Below the pieces are notes generated by a model, which was not told where the DNA came from, made no database searches, and saw only the letters and a list, made by a program, of their open reading frames with translations. Below are positions 34,589 through 43,921 of a stretch of 64,000 nt of DNA, piece by piece (the first letter of the stretch is position 1; each line of letters starts with the position of its first letter). The DNA is from Sporosarcina sp. FSL K6-2383 (GTDB lineage: Bacteria; Bacillota; Bacilli; Bacillales_A; Planococcaceae): the NCBI RefSeq assembly GCF_038618305.1, contig NZ_CP152017.1, positions 2,395,501 through 2,459,500 on the forward strand, in the 5' to 3' direction. The translations under genes and the position numbers were made by a program.

Positions 34589-35045
34589 AAATAATCATCC
34601 TCCCGCGTTGAAATTGAAATCGAATTTCGGTAAGACCTGAGCTTGTTTCGAGTACGAGCGTGCCAGAATTCATAATATTTCCATTCGCATGGAATGACAC
34701 TTCTTTCATGCGACTCGAATCCGACAACTTCATCCCCACCGGAAAAGTCATTCTTGCAAATTCACTTTTCCCTGGAACTAGTGTAATGTACATCGTCCCC
34801 GAATTTTTAAAATCTAATCTTGTCGCAACGTTATTTGCCATGGAATAGGCTTGTAAATTATGAATGGCTGCAACAAATGCTTGAAGAGCGTCTTCCTCTG
34901 ATGCATTTCGTATCCACTTGTCACCAATAGGCAAAATAACAAACGTTATAAGGGACACGATGGATAAAACTAAAATCATCTCCAGAAACGTAAATCCACC
35001 TTCCTTATGCCCCTTCAACATTGGCTCATGGATTCGGGATTTCAT
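34581..35045 (-). CDS. comGD: Competence pseudopilin ComGD
   Basis: A 154-residue minor pseudopilin with KEGGFTFLEMILVLSIVSLI, the prepilin cleavage motif (before Phe) and Glu at +5. The C-terminal domain has GNIMNSGTLVLE strands resembling type II secretion GspH. ATG 35045 overlaps comGC by 20 bp; ATG 35021 is the alternative. Confidence 0.9.
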   Translation of the reverse strand: MKSRIHEPMLKGHKEGGFTFLEMILVLSIVSLITFVILPIGDKWIRNASEEDALQAFVAAIHNLQAYSMANNVATRLDFKNSGTMYITLVPGKSEFARMTFPVGMKLSDSSRMKEVSFHANGNIMNSGTLVLETSSGLTEIRFQFQRGRMIIYE

Positions 35046-35352
35046 CTACTACTTCCACTTTTCCTTCCAAGCTAATTGAAAGCTGGCTACCATTAGGACA
35101 TTGTGGGTTTTCAGGTAAATATTCTTTTTCTGTCAACTCCGCAAGACTTGTCGGCATCTTTTTTTCATCCATTTTAAACGCCTCCACTTGACCTTCAACC
35201 ATTTTCACATAAGCCGCACATCCTTTTTCATCGATTGACTTCGAATGCTTGGTAACATTCGGAATTGCAATGAGGATAAGCACAGAAATAATTAACAGTA
35301 CGATCATCATTTCGATTAATGTGAATCCTGAATCTCCCATATACTTTTTCAT
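35026..35352 (-). CDS. comGC: Major competence pseudopilin ComGC
   Basis: A 108-residue major pseudopilin of the transformation pilus. SGFTLIEMMIVLLIISVLI is the signal and hydrophobic stalk. Cysteines in KGCAAY and NPQCPNG could form the intramolecular disulfide known for ComGC. ATG 35352 lies 7 nt after AAAGGGG. It is cleaved by ComC (not in window) and assembled by ComGA/GB. Confidence 0.95.
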   Translation of the reverse strand: MKKYMGDSGFTLIEMMIVLLIISVLILIAIPNVTKHSKSIDEKGCAAYVKMVEGQVEAFKMDEKKMPTSLAELTEKEYLPENPQCPNGSQLSISLEGKVEVVDEIPNP

Positions 35353-35365
35353 CACACTTCCCCTT

Positions 35366-36421
35366 TCATAATTTATCCATCATTCCGTAAACAGGAAGTA
35401 ACAAAGCTAAATATGCAGCTAAAATGCAAATTGCTATAATGCAGAATAGAGCTGGCTGTAGCATTGTTAACGCCTTTGCTAACTTATTATCGATTTCCTC
35501 CCCTAAATGCTCACTGTAAATTAATAGTTCTTTCGATAAATAACCACTATCCGCTCCGTGCTTCGCAAATGCAGCTAATTGTCTTGTCAGTCCTTGAGTC
35601 AACTGAGTTGCTACATCAAATGGCTCTCCAAAAACAACTAACCTCCTCACATTACCAGCAATTTCACTGAGTACCTTGTCCAATTGCTGCTCCACTAAAA
35701 CATCCAAAGCGTCCTGCATCGAAAGGCCAGACTCCAGCAAACTACCTAGCTCACTTGCAAAATCACGTGTTTTAATCATAGAAAAAAGAGTACCTACAAT
35801 TGGAAATGACATCATCGTCCGAATTTTAGTTTTCGGTTCAAATTTTTTGTATACATGGACGGCTATTAACGTCAGCAATGCTATGAACATCGCAAACAAG
35901 ACGATAGCGTCTGGTATTTTTGTGACAATTGATGGCAATAGAGAAATAAATCCCTTTGACTCACTCGGCCTAGTAAAAGCTAGCATCTCTATGTTTGGTA
36001 GAAAGAAACGCCGAAAAGCAATGAGTAGTGTACCAATAAACAGAAATAGAATCATCGGGTAAGCTAAAAGATTTTTTAACTTCTTCTGTTTTTCTTCTTT
36101 TCTTCTTAAACGAAGCGCCATCCCTTTCATTGCTAGCGCTAACCGTCCATCCAATTCAGCAATAGCTACAGGCAGAAGTGCATTCGATGAAAACCCCAAC
36201 CGTCTTAAAATAGATGTCACTTCAAGCCCTTCCTTTAAATCTTCATGAATAACAGCCAGTGTCGATTCATACTTTTTCATATGATGGGGCAATAGCAGAA
36301 CGATGCCATCATAAAATGTGTAACCTTCTAGTAGCAGGACAGCAAGCCTATCGAGGAATGCTGGTTGATTTTGCAACGTATTCTTTTTCTGGAACACTGA
36401 CTTCTTTGCAAACTCAACCAT
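35366..36421 (-). CDS. comGB: Competence pilus platform protein ComGB
   Basis: A 351-residue GspF/PilC-type inner-membrane platform protein with two repeated cytoplasmic domains (about residues 20-130 and 215-315) and three membrane helices (LLAYPMILFLFIGTLLIAF, IVLFAMFIALLTLIAV, LQPALFCIIAICILAAYL). GSLLESGLSMQDALDVL is typical. The start overlaps comGA by 8 bp. Confidence 0.94.
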   Translation of the reverse strand: MVEFAKKSVFQKKNTLQNQPAFLDRLAVLLLEGYTFYDGIVLLLPHHMKKYESTLAVIHEDLKEGLEVTSILRRLGFSSNALLPVAIAELDGRLALAMKGMALRLRRKEEKQKKLKNLLAYPMILFLFIGTLLIAFRRFFLPNIEMLAFTRPSESKGFISLLPSIVTKIPDAIVLFAMFIALLTLIAVHVYKKFEPKTKIRTMMSFPIVGTLFSMIKTRDFASELGSLLESGLSMQDALDVLVEQQLDKVLSEIAGNVRRLVVFGEPFDVATQLTQGLTRQLAAFAKHGADSGYLSKELLIYSEHLGEEIDNKLAKALTMLQPALFCIIAICILAAYLALLLPVYGMMDKL

Positions 36422-37421
36422 TCCGCATCACTGTTGCAGAACCATATTTATGAATAAGTGATTCCACCTGAAGATTTTCTGGGACAACTACTCTATCTCC
36501 CTTAATAATAGAATCAGTCATGCGGTCGAGATGATCACCTTGTATAATTTCGAATACTGCACCCATCTGTCCCGAAGTTCTTTGAATTAGCCGTTGAGCT
36601 GAAATACAAATAATTGTTTGCCTTAATTCTTCTGCGGAAACACCAAAATCCATCATCCTGTAAAAACAACCCGCGGGATCTTTGGAATGAACAGAAGTGA
36701 GCACCAAATGTCCCGTCAGAGCTGCCTGAACAGCTATTTTTGCTGTTTCACTATCACGAATTTCTCCAATCATAATAACATCCGGTGAATGGCGTAAAAT
36801 TGCCCTCAGACCTGCAGAATACGTCATCCCCGATTGTTCATTTACCTGAATTTGTAGTAAATGAGCATGATTGTTTTCAACAGGATCTTCTAATGTAATA
36901 ACATGGCGCTCTAGTTGGTTTACACAGTAAGCTGTTAGTGAGTAAATGGTGGTGGTTTTACCACACCCAGTCGGTCCGGTTAGTAAGACGAGCCCTTGCT
37001 GCTTGGTCACCGCCCGTCGCAAGCTTTCCGACCATTCCTGTTCGATGCATAGATCATCGAGTGATGTAATCCGATCATGTCTTTGCAGACGGATGACTAC
37101 ACTTTCTTTCATTTGGATAGATGGAATCGTGGACACGCGGAAAGAAAAATTCTCTTCTTGCATACGCTTATGAAAAGAGCCGCTTTGGGGTTTGCGTTTA
37201 TCGCTTATATCAAGTGAGGAAAGGAATTTGAAAAATGAAATCATGCGACTCGCCAACTGTAGGGGTAATGAGCCGGATCGATCAAGCCTGGCATTCTTTT
37301 TAAATAATACGTCATATCCATCTCGCATCGGTACAAGATGGATATCACTTGCATCATATTGAATGGCCGTTTCTAGAAGTTGAAAACTCTTCTGTTCAAC
37401 AACGTTATCATTTCTATTCAT
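36414..37421 (-). CDS. comGA: Competence assembly ATPase ComGA
   Basis: A 335-residue GspE/PilB-type ATPase powering pseudopilus assembly. The short N-terminal domain DASDIHLVP is followed by Walker A LLTGPTGCGKTTTIYSL, the Asp box ITLEDPVE, Walker B PDVIMIGEIRDSETA and the His box ALTGHLVLTSVHSKD. It lacks the Zn-binding tetracysteine found in many GspE proteins, as other ComGA do. It heads the seven-gene comG operon. No convincing ComK box (AAAA-N5-TTTT pair) was found upstream. Confidence 0.95.
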   Translation of the reverse strand: MNRNDNVVEQKSFQLLETAIQYDASDIHLVPMRDGYDVLFKKNARLDRSGSLPLQLASRMISFFKFLSSLDISDKRKPQSGSFHKRMQEENFSFRVSTIPSIQMKESVVIRLQRHDRITSLDDLCIEQEWSESLRRAVTKQQGLVLLTGPTGCGKTTTIYSLTAYCVNQLERHVITLEDPVENNHAHLLQIQVNEQSGMTYSAGLRAILRHSPDVIMIGEIRDSETAKIAVQAALTGHLVLTSVHSKDPAGCFYRMMDFGVSAEELRQTIICISAQRLIQRTSGQMGAVFEIIQGDHLDRMTDSIIKGDRVVVPENLQVESLIHKYGSATVMRNG

Positions 37422-37721
37422 GGAACACCCCTCTTTTCAAGTTTAAAGATGGAAGACCACTTTCCACCTTACGACACAGTATACGATGTATGGTTAATAT
37501 ATGGAATACTTTTTCCAAAAGTCGAATTGTGTCACGCTCGAAAGGGCCCATATCTGAAATTTGATACTGTTTTATACCTTAAATTTCAGATTTCAAAATA
37601 GTTTTCATCTTATACACTTCTTTGTCACAATGAAATAACGATTTGAGTTTACTTCTACTTACCTTATCCTTTATAATGAATGGGAGCTTATTGTAATGTT
37701 TTATTAAGGAGGGACGTACAC
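37422..37721. other. Divergent spacer comGA / yqgY with an inverted repeat
   Basis: It has promoters for both directions by position. CTGAAATTT (37554-37562) and AAATTTCAG (37581-37589) are perfect inverted 9-mers, 18 nt apart. AAAATAGTTTT at about 37596 resembles half a ComK box, but with a 3-bp instead of 5-bp spacer. Nothing else is recognised. Confidence 0.5.
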
Positions 37722-37961
37722 ATGGATAATATGTTTAAGTTAATGGGCTGGTGGACAGGTATTTTCGCAGTTATGTTCTTCATCGGAGACATGCTACCTG
37801 CCTCACTTATTTTTGTTGCGAGCACTGTTTTCTTCTTACTACTTGGGTTTTTGAACCTTTCAGAACGTATGTATATGTATATTTTCGGAGCTTACCTAAC
37901 TGTTTTCATGGTTGGATTCAGCTACTATACAACATTCATCCACGTACAAGGTATGCACTAA
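37722..37961 (+). CDS. yqgY: DUF2626 membrane protein YqgY
   Basis: A 79-residue protein with three hydrophobic segments; FKLMGWWTGIFAVMFF and NLSERMYMYIFGAYLT are the DUF2626 family blocks of Bacillales. AAGGAGGG lies 8 bp before ATG 37722. The function is unknown. Confidence 0.9.
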   Translation: MDNMFKLMGWWTGIFAVMFFIGDMLPASLIFVASTVFFLLLGFLNLSERMYMYIFGAYLTVFMVGFSYYTTFIHVQGMH

Positions 37962-37977
37962 TCGTACATACAAAAAA

Positions 37978-38003
37978 ACAGCCATTAATAGGGCTGTTTT
38001 TTT
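37978..38003 (+). terminator. Terminator of yqgY
   Basis: ACAGCC and GGGCTGT stem with eight T, 16 bp after the stop. Confidence 0.85.
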
Positions 38004-38068
38004 GTTTTCAACTATCAATTATGCCTCCGCGTAATTGCTTCCAGTACAAAAATATTTACTGAATCAAG

Positions 38069-38707
38069 TTAAAAGCCTTTCAAATAAGGATTAGAATCTT
38101 TTTCATCCCCCGGCGTCGTCGATGAATCATGTCCAGGATAGATGATAAATTCATCGTCGAGTGTCAGTAACTTCGTATGGATTGAATCGAGTAAAACCCC
38201 TGTGTTAGCACCTGGTAGATCTGTTCTACCCACACTCTGTTTGAACAATGTATCACCTACAACAGCAAATCGAGCATCCTCAAAAATAAAGGACACGCTT
38301 CCCGGCGAATGACCTGGAGTATGTCGAACCTCAAATGTAAACGGACCGACCTCCATTATCCCTTCCTGAGAAATAAGATGATCTGCCTGTCGATTGCATA
38401 CATCAGGAATGCTAGGGTATTTGGCGGAGCCATTCAATTTAGGGTCCGACAACCATTCACTCTCTTCCTCATGAATATAAACCGGTATGTTGAAGCGATC
38501 TCGTATGCTGTCAACAGCACCAATATGATCAAAATGTGCGTGCGTTAATAAAATGGCAACGGGCATCAATTCTTGACTCACAACTTTACGAATAATACGC
38601 CCGCTTTCCTCACCTGGATCGATAATTAAGCAATTTCTCGCTTCATCCTGAATAATATAGCAATTTGTCTGAATGGGTCCGAGCGGATATGTATTAATCT
38701 TCAACAT
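38069..38707 (-). CDS. yqgX: Metallo-beta-lactamase-fold hydrolase YqgX (glyoxalase II-like)
   Basis: A 212-residue glyoxalase II-like hydrolase. The metal motif LLTHAHFDHIGA (HxHxDH), HTPGHSPGS (His), VVGDTLF (Asp) and YPGHDSSTTPGDE (His) form a complete dinuclear site. ATG 38707 follows GGAGGTGAG; an ATG 18 bp earlier is inside that site. It is co-located with yqgW and yqgY as in Bacillus. The natural thioester substrate is uncertain. Confidence 0.92.
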   Translation of the reverse strand: MLKINTYPLGPIQTNCYIIQDEARNCLIIDPGEESGRIIRKVVSQELMPVAILLTHAHFDHIGAVDSIRDRFNIPVYIHEEESEWLSDPKLNGSAKYPSIPDVCNRQADHLISQEGIMEVGPFTFEVRHTPGHSPGSVSFIFEDARFAVVGDTLFKQSVGRTDLPGANTGVLLDSIHTKLLTLDDEFIIYPGHDSSTTPGDEKDSNPYLKGF

Positions 38708-38914
38708 CGTTCTCACCTCCATCAAATATACTACGCAACTTGAAATACGATTTCAAACAATCGTCACTAATTTGCCTCGACAAAATTCATGATAAACAGT
38801 ACAATAGAAGAGGAATATTGTTTACTATTGTTTCAGTGTAATGTTGACTTCTGTATCCTTACTAGCTGTGAGTAGCATGAACAGAGGTTTTTTTATGAAA
38901 GGAGTGTCTTCCCA

Positions 38915-39091
38915 ATGAACTTATTGATGGTTATTTTCGGACTTATCGCAATTCTAGCGGTCGTTGGAACAGTCCAAGCGTTCAAAGAGCGCAATGTTCT
39001 AAGTATTGTTTTCAATCTTGGAGCTGCAGTCGTTTTTGGAGGCTTTACAATTGCAACAATCGTTTTCCAAGGTTATCCACCAACACTATAA
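38915..39091 (+). CDS. yqgW: DUF2759 small membrane protein YqgW
   Basis: A 58-residue protein with two hydrophobic helices: MNLLMVIFGLIAILAVV (first helix) and an Ala/Val/Phe-rich second, ending GYPPTL. AAAGGAG precedes ATG 38915. Size, position and pattern fit YqgW/DUF2759; its function is unknown. Confidence 0.85.
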   Translation: MNLLMVIFGLIAILAVVGTVQAFKERNVLSIVFNLGAAVVFGGFTIATIVFQGYPPTL

Positions 39092-39101
39092 ACTAATAAA
39101 A

Positions 39102-39136
39102 AACAACATCCTTTTGTATAAGGGATGTTGTTTTTT
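39102..39136. terminator. Terminator between yqgW and yqgU
   Basis: AACAACATCCCTT-type arms (AACAACATCC / GGATGTTGTT) with flanking A and T runs; it serves both convergent genes. Confidence 0.85.
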
Positions 39137-39137
39137 A

Positions 39138-40238
39138 TTAGTTTAAATCTAGCCAAATTCTTTGTTCCCCCGTTTCAACATCGGTAATCGTTGTTGCCGA
39201 AGAATCGGTGATACATGTTGCTCCAGAAGGTGAGCAGCGTAGAAAGCCCGTGCCGACATCAGCACTTACCACCTGCTGCTGGCCTTCCTTTACTCGAATT
39301 AGACGAAATGGAGAACTTAACTCGTCCAATTGCCCCCCTATTTCAGGCGCGCGCGAAAAAATTGTATCGCTTGACGACCAATTCACTTCGGGAATAACCC
39401 ATTCGGAATAATTACTAACAGTAGGCAATGTCCATTCTGACTGCACAGTCCCATCCAACTTTGATAGCGTATATTGCGTATCTCCTGCTTCATTCATCTT
39501 TACAGTCAATAACGATTGTTCGTATGTATCAAAATAAATAATGCCCTGCGTAGCTAAATCTGTCCACTCTTCAGTTGTCGGGTTAAAGAGAGAAAGTTCA
39601 CTTCCATCTAACGCATGGTCTTCAACATAACCAATGATAATTTGTTCTTTCCCAAACCATTTAGGAAATGGATCATCAATCGGAAGTAGACTTAAACGGG
39701 ATTCTGCACCTTCATATAGAAAAAGATCGAAAGTCCAATCTTCATAAAACGCAGTAAGAAGGAGAAGTGAGGAATCCAAATCATTCCACTCGATTTCCAA
39801 TTCTGTAGAGGTAACTTCAACCTCATTCTGTATAATACCATCTGTCGATAAAATCTTAATCGTTGCAGAGGTTGAATTATCGCTAGTATGTAGTAATAAA
39901 AATTTTTTTGAGGGGTGGATGAGGACATCTACGACAATAGATTGCTCTTCATACAATGTAGTTATTTTACCTGTCGTTAAATCAAAACTATTCACTTTAT
40001 AAAAACCTTCATTTTTTTCTACATAGACAATTTCTGTATCTGTCAGCCAATCTGCAACAAAATGGAACTTTGCTAGATCCGCAGTCAATACTTTCTGTAG
40101 CGCATCTTCAGCTTCATCTATTTGTTCAACCGGCTCATTGTCTATCGGATTTTCTTCTCCATTGTCATCTACCACTTTTGCTACACAGCCTGTCAGAAGC
40201 AGGACTGTAAGGCAGGAAGTGATCAATCTCATTTTCAT
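39138..40238 (-). CDS. yqgU: YqgU-like lipoprotein
   Basis: A 366-residue predicted lipoprotein: signal peptide MKMRLITSCLTVLLLTGC with lipobox LLTGC (Cys18), acidic linker, then repeated WNDLDSSLLLL/DWTFDLFLYEG-type beta strands suggesting a propeller on the cell surface. It matches B. subtilis YqgU in position and kind. GGAGGTGG precedes ATG 40238. The function is unknown. Confidence 0.82.
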   Translation of the reverse strand: MKMRLITSCLTVLLLTGCVAKVVDDNGEENPIDNEPVEQIDEAEDALQKVLTADLAKFHFVADWLTDTEIVYVEKNEGFYKVNSFDLTTGKITTLYEEQSIVVDVLIHPSKKFLLLHTSDNSTSATIKILSTDGIIQNEVEVTSTELEIEWNDLDSSLLLLTAFYEDWTFDLFLYEGAESRLSLLPIDDPFPKWFGKEQIIIGYVEDHALDGSELSLFNPTTEEWTDLATQGIIYFDTYEQSLLTVKMNEAGDTQYTLSKLDGTVQSEWTLPTVSNYSEWVIPEVNWSSSDTIFSRAPEIGGQLDELSSPFRLIRVKEGQQQVVSADVGTGFLRCSPSGATCITDSSATTITDVETGEQRIWLDLN

Positions 40239-40274
40239 GATGCCACCTCCATCCTTTATTAAATTTTATTAAGT

Positions 40275-40305
40275 TAAAAAAGGCTGCACGGAAAGTCCCG
40301 TGCAG
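40275..40305 (-). terminator. Terminator of the lipoteichoic acid synthase gene
   Basis: CTGCACGGGA and TCCGTGCAG pair on the minus strand and are followed by TTTTTT. Confidence 0.85.
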
Positions 40306-40312
40306 AACCTCT

Positions 40313-42217
40313 TTATTCGGCCTGTCGACCTATTTTCATTGGGGATTTCTCAAGGTCTTGTTGTTCCTTAAATCTGAGTAAATCCCCATTAATAATCATA
40401 TCTGAGTAGTTTAACTCTGTAGATGCTCGTTCGATAAATGCGTCACATGCCTCATGGTCCAGTTCTTCACCAGTTGCAGTGTCATAGCAAACATCTTGCG
40501 CAAAAACAACTTTATCCGTTATAAAACGTCCGTCACGGAAAATGGCAAACGGTTCATGATCTGGAGAAAAAATATCCGAACCTAACTGCATATCTTCTTT
40601 TGTATCAATCCCCATTAAGTGAAGTATCGTCGGTCTCAAGTCTACTTGCCCCGCCACTTCTTCAATTGTTTTCCCTTCACCATAACCAGGAATGTGGATG
40701 TACAAAGGAACTCGTTGCAATTTCGCATTATCATAAGGAGTAATTTCTTTATCTAAATACATTCCCATTGCTTTGTTATGGTTCTCCGAAATACCATAAT
40801 GATCTCCATACATAACAATGATTGAGTTGTCATAGAGTCCGCTTGCTTTCAAGTCTTCAAAAAGAACTTTGATCGCCTCGTCCATATACCTGACTGCCTG
40901 GAAGTATTTATTTAGTGTGTTCGAGTTTGACGTGTATTCTGGAATTAGCTTATCTTCTTCATCTAAATCAAATGGGTGGTGATTCGTTAATGTAATCAAC
41001 CTTGAATAAAATGGCTGCGGCATATCTTTCATCAACTCAACGGATTGATTGAAAAACGGAATATCTTTCATTCCCCAGTTAACCGCTTCCCCTTCACCGA
41101 CTTCATAACTTTCAAGGTCATAATACTTATCGATTCCAAGGGCACCATACATAATGTCACGGTTCCAGAAACTTCGGTTATTAGCATGCATCACATTTGT
41201 GAAATAACCTTCTTCTCCAAGCTGCTCCGCCATGGATTGATACTTATTTCCACTATGTGTGAAAAATACCGCACTACCATTCCTAGGATACAATGAGTTT
41301 TCAAGAATAAATTCTGAATCTGATGTTTTTCCAAGTCCTGTTTGGTGGTAAAAGTCAGAGAAATAAAATGTGTCAGGATCCTTTGTCAACTCATTTAGGA
41401 ATGGTGTAATGACATGCCCATCCATCTCTTCATTAATAACAAAAGACTGCAAGGATTCAAGCGAGACAGCAATAATATTACGTCCTTTTGCAAGTCCGTA
41501 CATTTCCGGATTAGGAGCAGCATAATTAGCATTAATATAGTTTCCTGCTTCCACTAATTCACTGCCGTCTGCGAGCGCACGCTGTGCATGCGATTTTGAT
41601 TGGATAAATAAATCATAAATATGATAGTTATATGTTCCGATATTTTTCACAAGCAGTTCTCTGTCAAAGCTGCGTGTTAACAATTGCGGTCTTTCCATTT
41701 CCGCAAGCCCTAAATTGACCATCATCACGGTAGCTGTTACAACAAAATAAAGTTTTCTAGCAATCTTTCCACGTTGTTCACTTCGTTGCCCTTCTGGAAT
41801 AAAGCGAATCGCAAAATAGATAATGAGAACATCTGTAAAGAAGAAGATATCCGTCAAATGTAAGTTAGCAGTTACCGAGGAGGACAAATCTCCAAAGTTA
41901 CTCGTTTGAAATAATACCGGTAATGTAATGAAATCATTAAAAAACCTATAAAATACTGCATTACTAAACATAATTACTGAGGTGATTGCACTTACTGATA
42001 GTAAGTAGATATTGCGTCTTTTCGTACTCTTCATGAATAGCGCAAGGCCATAAACAAATAAAAGGAAACTAAGCGGATTCAAAAAAAGAATGAATTCCTG
42101 CATCAGGTTATCAATTTTCATATTGAAGCTGGTTAAATAGCCGAAATACGTTGTAAGCCAAGTTGCGATAATTGCGATGATGAGTACGGAATGTTTGGGC
42201 CATACTATATTCTTCAT
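40313..42217 (-). CDS. ltaS: Lipoteichoic acid synthase (LtaS/YqgS family)
   Basis: A 634-residue membrane phosphoglycerol transferase. Five N-terminal helices (to about residue 175) anchor an extracellular sulfatase-fold domain. The metal and catalytic sites are VSLESLQSF (Glu), the nucleophile Thr in GLGKTSDSE, GMKDIPFF and YGDHYGISENHNKAM (Asp/His). It polymerises glycerol phosphate from phosphatidylglycerol. ATG 42217 lies after AAGGGAGAG; TTG 42235 is unlikely. Processing at an Ala-x-Ala site after the last helix is possible. Confidence 0.94.
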   Translation of the reverse strand: MKNIVWPKHSVLIIAIIATWLTTYFGYLTSFNMKIDNLMQEFILFLNPLSFLLFVYGLALFMKSTKRRNIYLLSVSAITSVIMFSNAVFYRFFNDFITLPVLFQTSNFGDLSSSVTANLHLTDIFFFTDVLIIYFAIRFIPEGQRSEQRGKIARKLYFVVTATVMMVNLGLAEMERPQLLTRSFDRELLVKNIGTYNYHIYDLFIQSKSHAQRALADGSELVEAGNYINANYAAPNPEMYGLAKGRNIIAVSLESLQSFVINEEMDGHVITPFLNELTKDPDTFYFSDFYHQTGLGKTSDSEFILENSLYPRNGSAVFFTHSGNKYQSMAEQLGEEGYFTNVMHANNRSFWNRDIMYGALGIDKYYDLESYEVGEGEAVNWGMKDIPFFNQSVELMKDMPQPFYSRLITLTNHHPFDLDEEDKLIPEYTSNSNTLNKYFQAVRYMDEAIKVLFEDLKASGLYDNSIIVMYGDHYGISENHNKAMGMYLDKEITPYDNAKLQRVPLYIHIPGYGEGKTIEEVAGQVDLRPTILHLMGIDTKEDMQLGSDIFSPDHEPFAIFRDGRFITDKVVFAQDVCYDTATGEELDHEACDAFIERASTELNYSDMIINGDLLRFKEQQDLEKSPMKIGRQAE

Positions 42218-42345
42218 TCCATCTCTCCCTTTCAAAAATAATTACTACAATTTACTTTTTTAAGTGCACTATATAATAGACGGTCTGATTGACAATAAGT
42301 TTCAATATGGCAGTAAAAAAGTAAAAAAGAACTATAAATGCAGGT

Positions 42346-42540
42346 CTATTTGCACAGCTTAACTGCCTCTTCACGCAGGATAAGCATTGCTTGTAAATAA
42401 TCCTCCTGCATGAGAAGTCCGTTATCATACAAATCCTTCACTTCTGATTTCACCATTGCGATATCGTCACTTCGATTACCGGTATAAATATATATTCCAA
42501 AACGTTTCAACAATTGAAGGACTCCAAAAAAATCTTTCAT
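42346..42540 (-). CDS. yqgQ: DUF910 protein YqgQ
   Basis: A 64-residue helical protein (DFFGVLQLLKRFGIYIYTGNR, shown to 20: FFGVLQLLKRFGIYIYTGNR). It matches YqgQ, a small protein of unknown function in Bacillales. ATG 42540 lies 7 bp after GAGGT, which is within the end of the upstream folate gene, so coupling is likely. Confidence 0.88.
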   Translation of the reverse strand: MKDFFGVLQLLKRFGIYIYTGNRSDDIAMVKSEVKDLYDNGLLMQEDYLQAMLILREEAVKLCK

Positions 42541-42542
42541 GT

Positions 42543-43118
42543 TCAAACCTCATTTTCTTGACAAATTATTTCCCTCGTTGGTGTAAAAATTTTATGGATC
42601 GGAATGTCATGACTTTCTACAGGAACTGTTCCATTGATTTGACAGTCGAATGCTAGGGATAACTTATGCCCTTTATAATCAGTTAAATAGCGATCATAAT
42701 AACCACCACCAAAACCAATTCGATAGCCTTCGTTGGAAAATACCACTCCCGGTACTATTTGTAAGTCAATCGTTTCCTTTTCAATCGTTGCAGTTTCAGC
42801 GACAATCGGCTCTAAAAGGTTCATATAAACTGTTTCTAGTTGAGTATAGGAAGTGATAAGACGAAAATTCATATCACGGGTTTCTTTTATGCATTTTGGC
42901 ACGGTAACTCTCTTGCCTGCTTGCCATGCCGCCTCAATAAGCGGTCTTGTATCCACCTCAGGGAACTGGGAGAGCGTCAGTCCAATCGTCTTCGCATGAT
43001 GGAATTCAGCTGTTTGAATAAGCTGGTTGACAATTTTTAACGATAACCTTTTATGTTCATCACGGTCCATACTATTCATAAGCGCTAGCATTTGATTCCT
43101 TATTACTTTTTTAGTCAT
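42543..43118 (-). CDS. yqgN: 5-formyltetrahydrofolate cyclo-ligase
   Basis: A 191-residue enzyme converting 5-formyl-THF to 5,10-methenyl-THF with ATP. KKVIRNQMLAL at the start (ATP lysine), PEVDTRPLIEAAWQAGKRV, and the C-terminal VVFSNEGYRIGFGGGYYDRYL signature are clear. ATG 43118 follows AAAGGGGA; the frame remains open upstream over the rpmG terminator, but that part is not coding. Confidence 0.95.
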   Translation of the reverse strand: MTKKVIRNQMLALMNSMDRDEHKRLSLKIVNQLIQTAEFHHAKTIGLTLSQFPEVDTRPLIEAAWQAGKRVTVPKCIKETRDMNFRLITSYTQLETVYMNLLEPIVAETATIEKETIDLQIVPGVVFSNEGYRIGFGGGYYDRYLTDYKGHKLSLAFDCQINGTVPVESHDIPIHKIFTPTREIICQENEV

Positions 43119-43190
43119 TAGTATTCCCCTTTCGGTTCTGAAACTAAAAAAAGTGTCGGCACCTGCTTTTCTGTCCTGACTACGGCAATG

Positions 43191-43218
43191 AAAAAACCAA
43201 AACCGGTGAAGGTTTTGG
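43191..43218 (-). terminator. Terminator of rpmG
   Basis: CCAAAACC and GGTTTTGG with six U, 10 bp after the rpmG stop and 70 bp before the folate gene. Confidence 0.88.
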
Positions 43219-43227
43219 CCTGAGCGA

Positions 43228-43377
43228 TTATTTCGTTTCACGGTGCAAAGTTTGTTTCTTTTCACGTGAGCAGTATTTTTTCATTTCAAGACGTTCCGGA
43301 TTGTTACGCTTGTTTTTCTTTGAAATATAGTTGCGCTCACCGCATTCTGTGCAAGCAAGTGTAATATTTACGCGCAT
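43228..43377 (-). CDS. rpmG: Ribosomal protein bL33
   Basis: A 49-residue L33 beginning [17 protein letters not shown] and ending TLHRETK, with the CTEC pair and one further Cys (KKYCSREKK). GGGAGGG lies 8 bp upstream of ATG 43377. Size and position match B. subtilis rpmGA. Confidence 0.97.
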   Translation of the reverse strand: MRVNITLACTECGERNYISKKNKRNNPERLEMKKYCSREKKQTLHRETK

Positions 43378-43546
43378 TATTGTCCCTCCCACTCATCAGG
43401 AATATAAAATTTATTATGAGCATGATTTATACGACTTATCAAGTGTATCACATAACCTGTATTTGTCTAGTAGAAAGATTGAAATTTCCTAAATGACTTG
43501 TCTATGGTAAAATGAAATCAAATTGATTCAACAAAGGAGTGGAGAA

Positions 43547-43921
43547 ATGGACATTTCAATGATCCTACTCATAATCGGACTTATAAGCATCATTGCTTCC
43601 TTTTTCATCGGAAATTATTCTAACAAGCATGCAGATGAATTGGAGAAGGTTTCAATCAGCCTTCATGAAGAAACGAACGGTTTGAAAAAAAGAATACGTA
43701 TTGTGGAGGAAGAATTAATGATTGGCACCCAACCAATGACTTCCGTAAACAAGCGAAAAATGGCTCCACAGCCAAAAGCTAAGCCCATTCATAATATCAT
43801 TATTAGTCAAATCCTATCCCTTCATTCGCAAGGCTATTCCGTCAACGAAATCGCCAAGCGCTCTTCCTTATCCAATGAGGAGGTCATCACTGTTTTACAT
43901 TCGAAAGGTGTGACGACATGA
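43547..43921 (+). CDS. Membrane-anchored helical protein, SwrB-like layout
   Basis: A 124-residue protein: one N-terminal helix (MILLIIGLISIIASFFIG), a charged coiled-coil-like stretch (residues 30-65), and a C-terminal helix-turn-helix-like segment SLHSQGYSVNEIAKRSSLS. The same layout is seen in SwrB/YlxL of Bacillus, which regulates motility, but this gene is not in a flagellar operon. AAAGGAG precedes ATG 43547. It overlaps the next gene by 4 bp. The function is unknown. Confidence 0.75.
   Translation: MDISMILLIIGLISIIASFFIGNYSNKHADELEKVSISLHEETNGLKKRIRIVEEELMIGTQPMTSVNKRKMAPQPKAKPIHNIIISQILSLHSQGYSVNEIAKRSSLSNEEVITVLHSKGVTT

Noticed and set aside
37590..37610. AAAATAGTTTT as a ComK box
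   Set aside because: The spacer between the A4 and T4 blocks is 3 bp rather than 5, and no second block was found at a proper distance.
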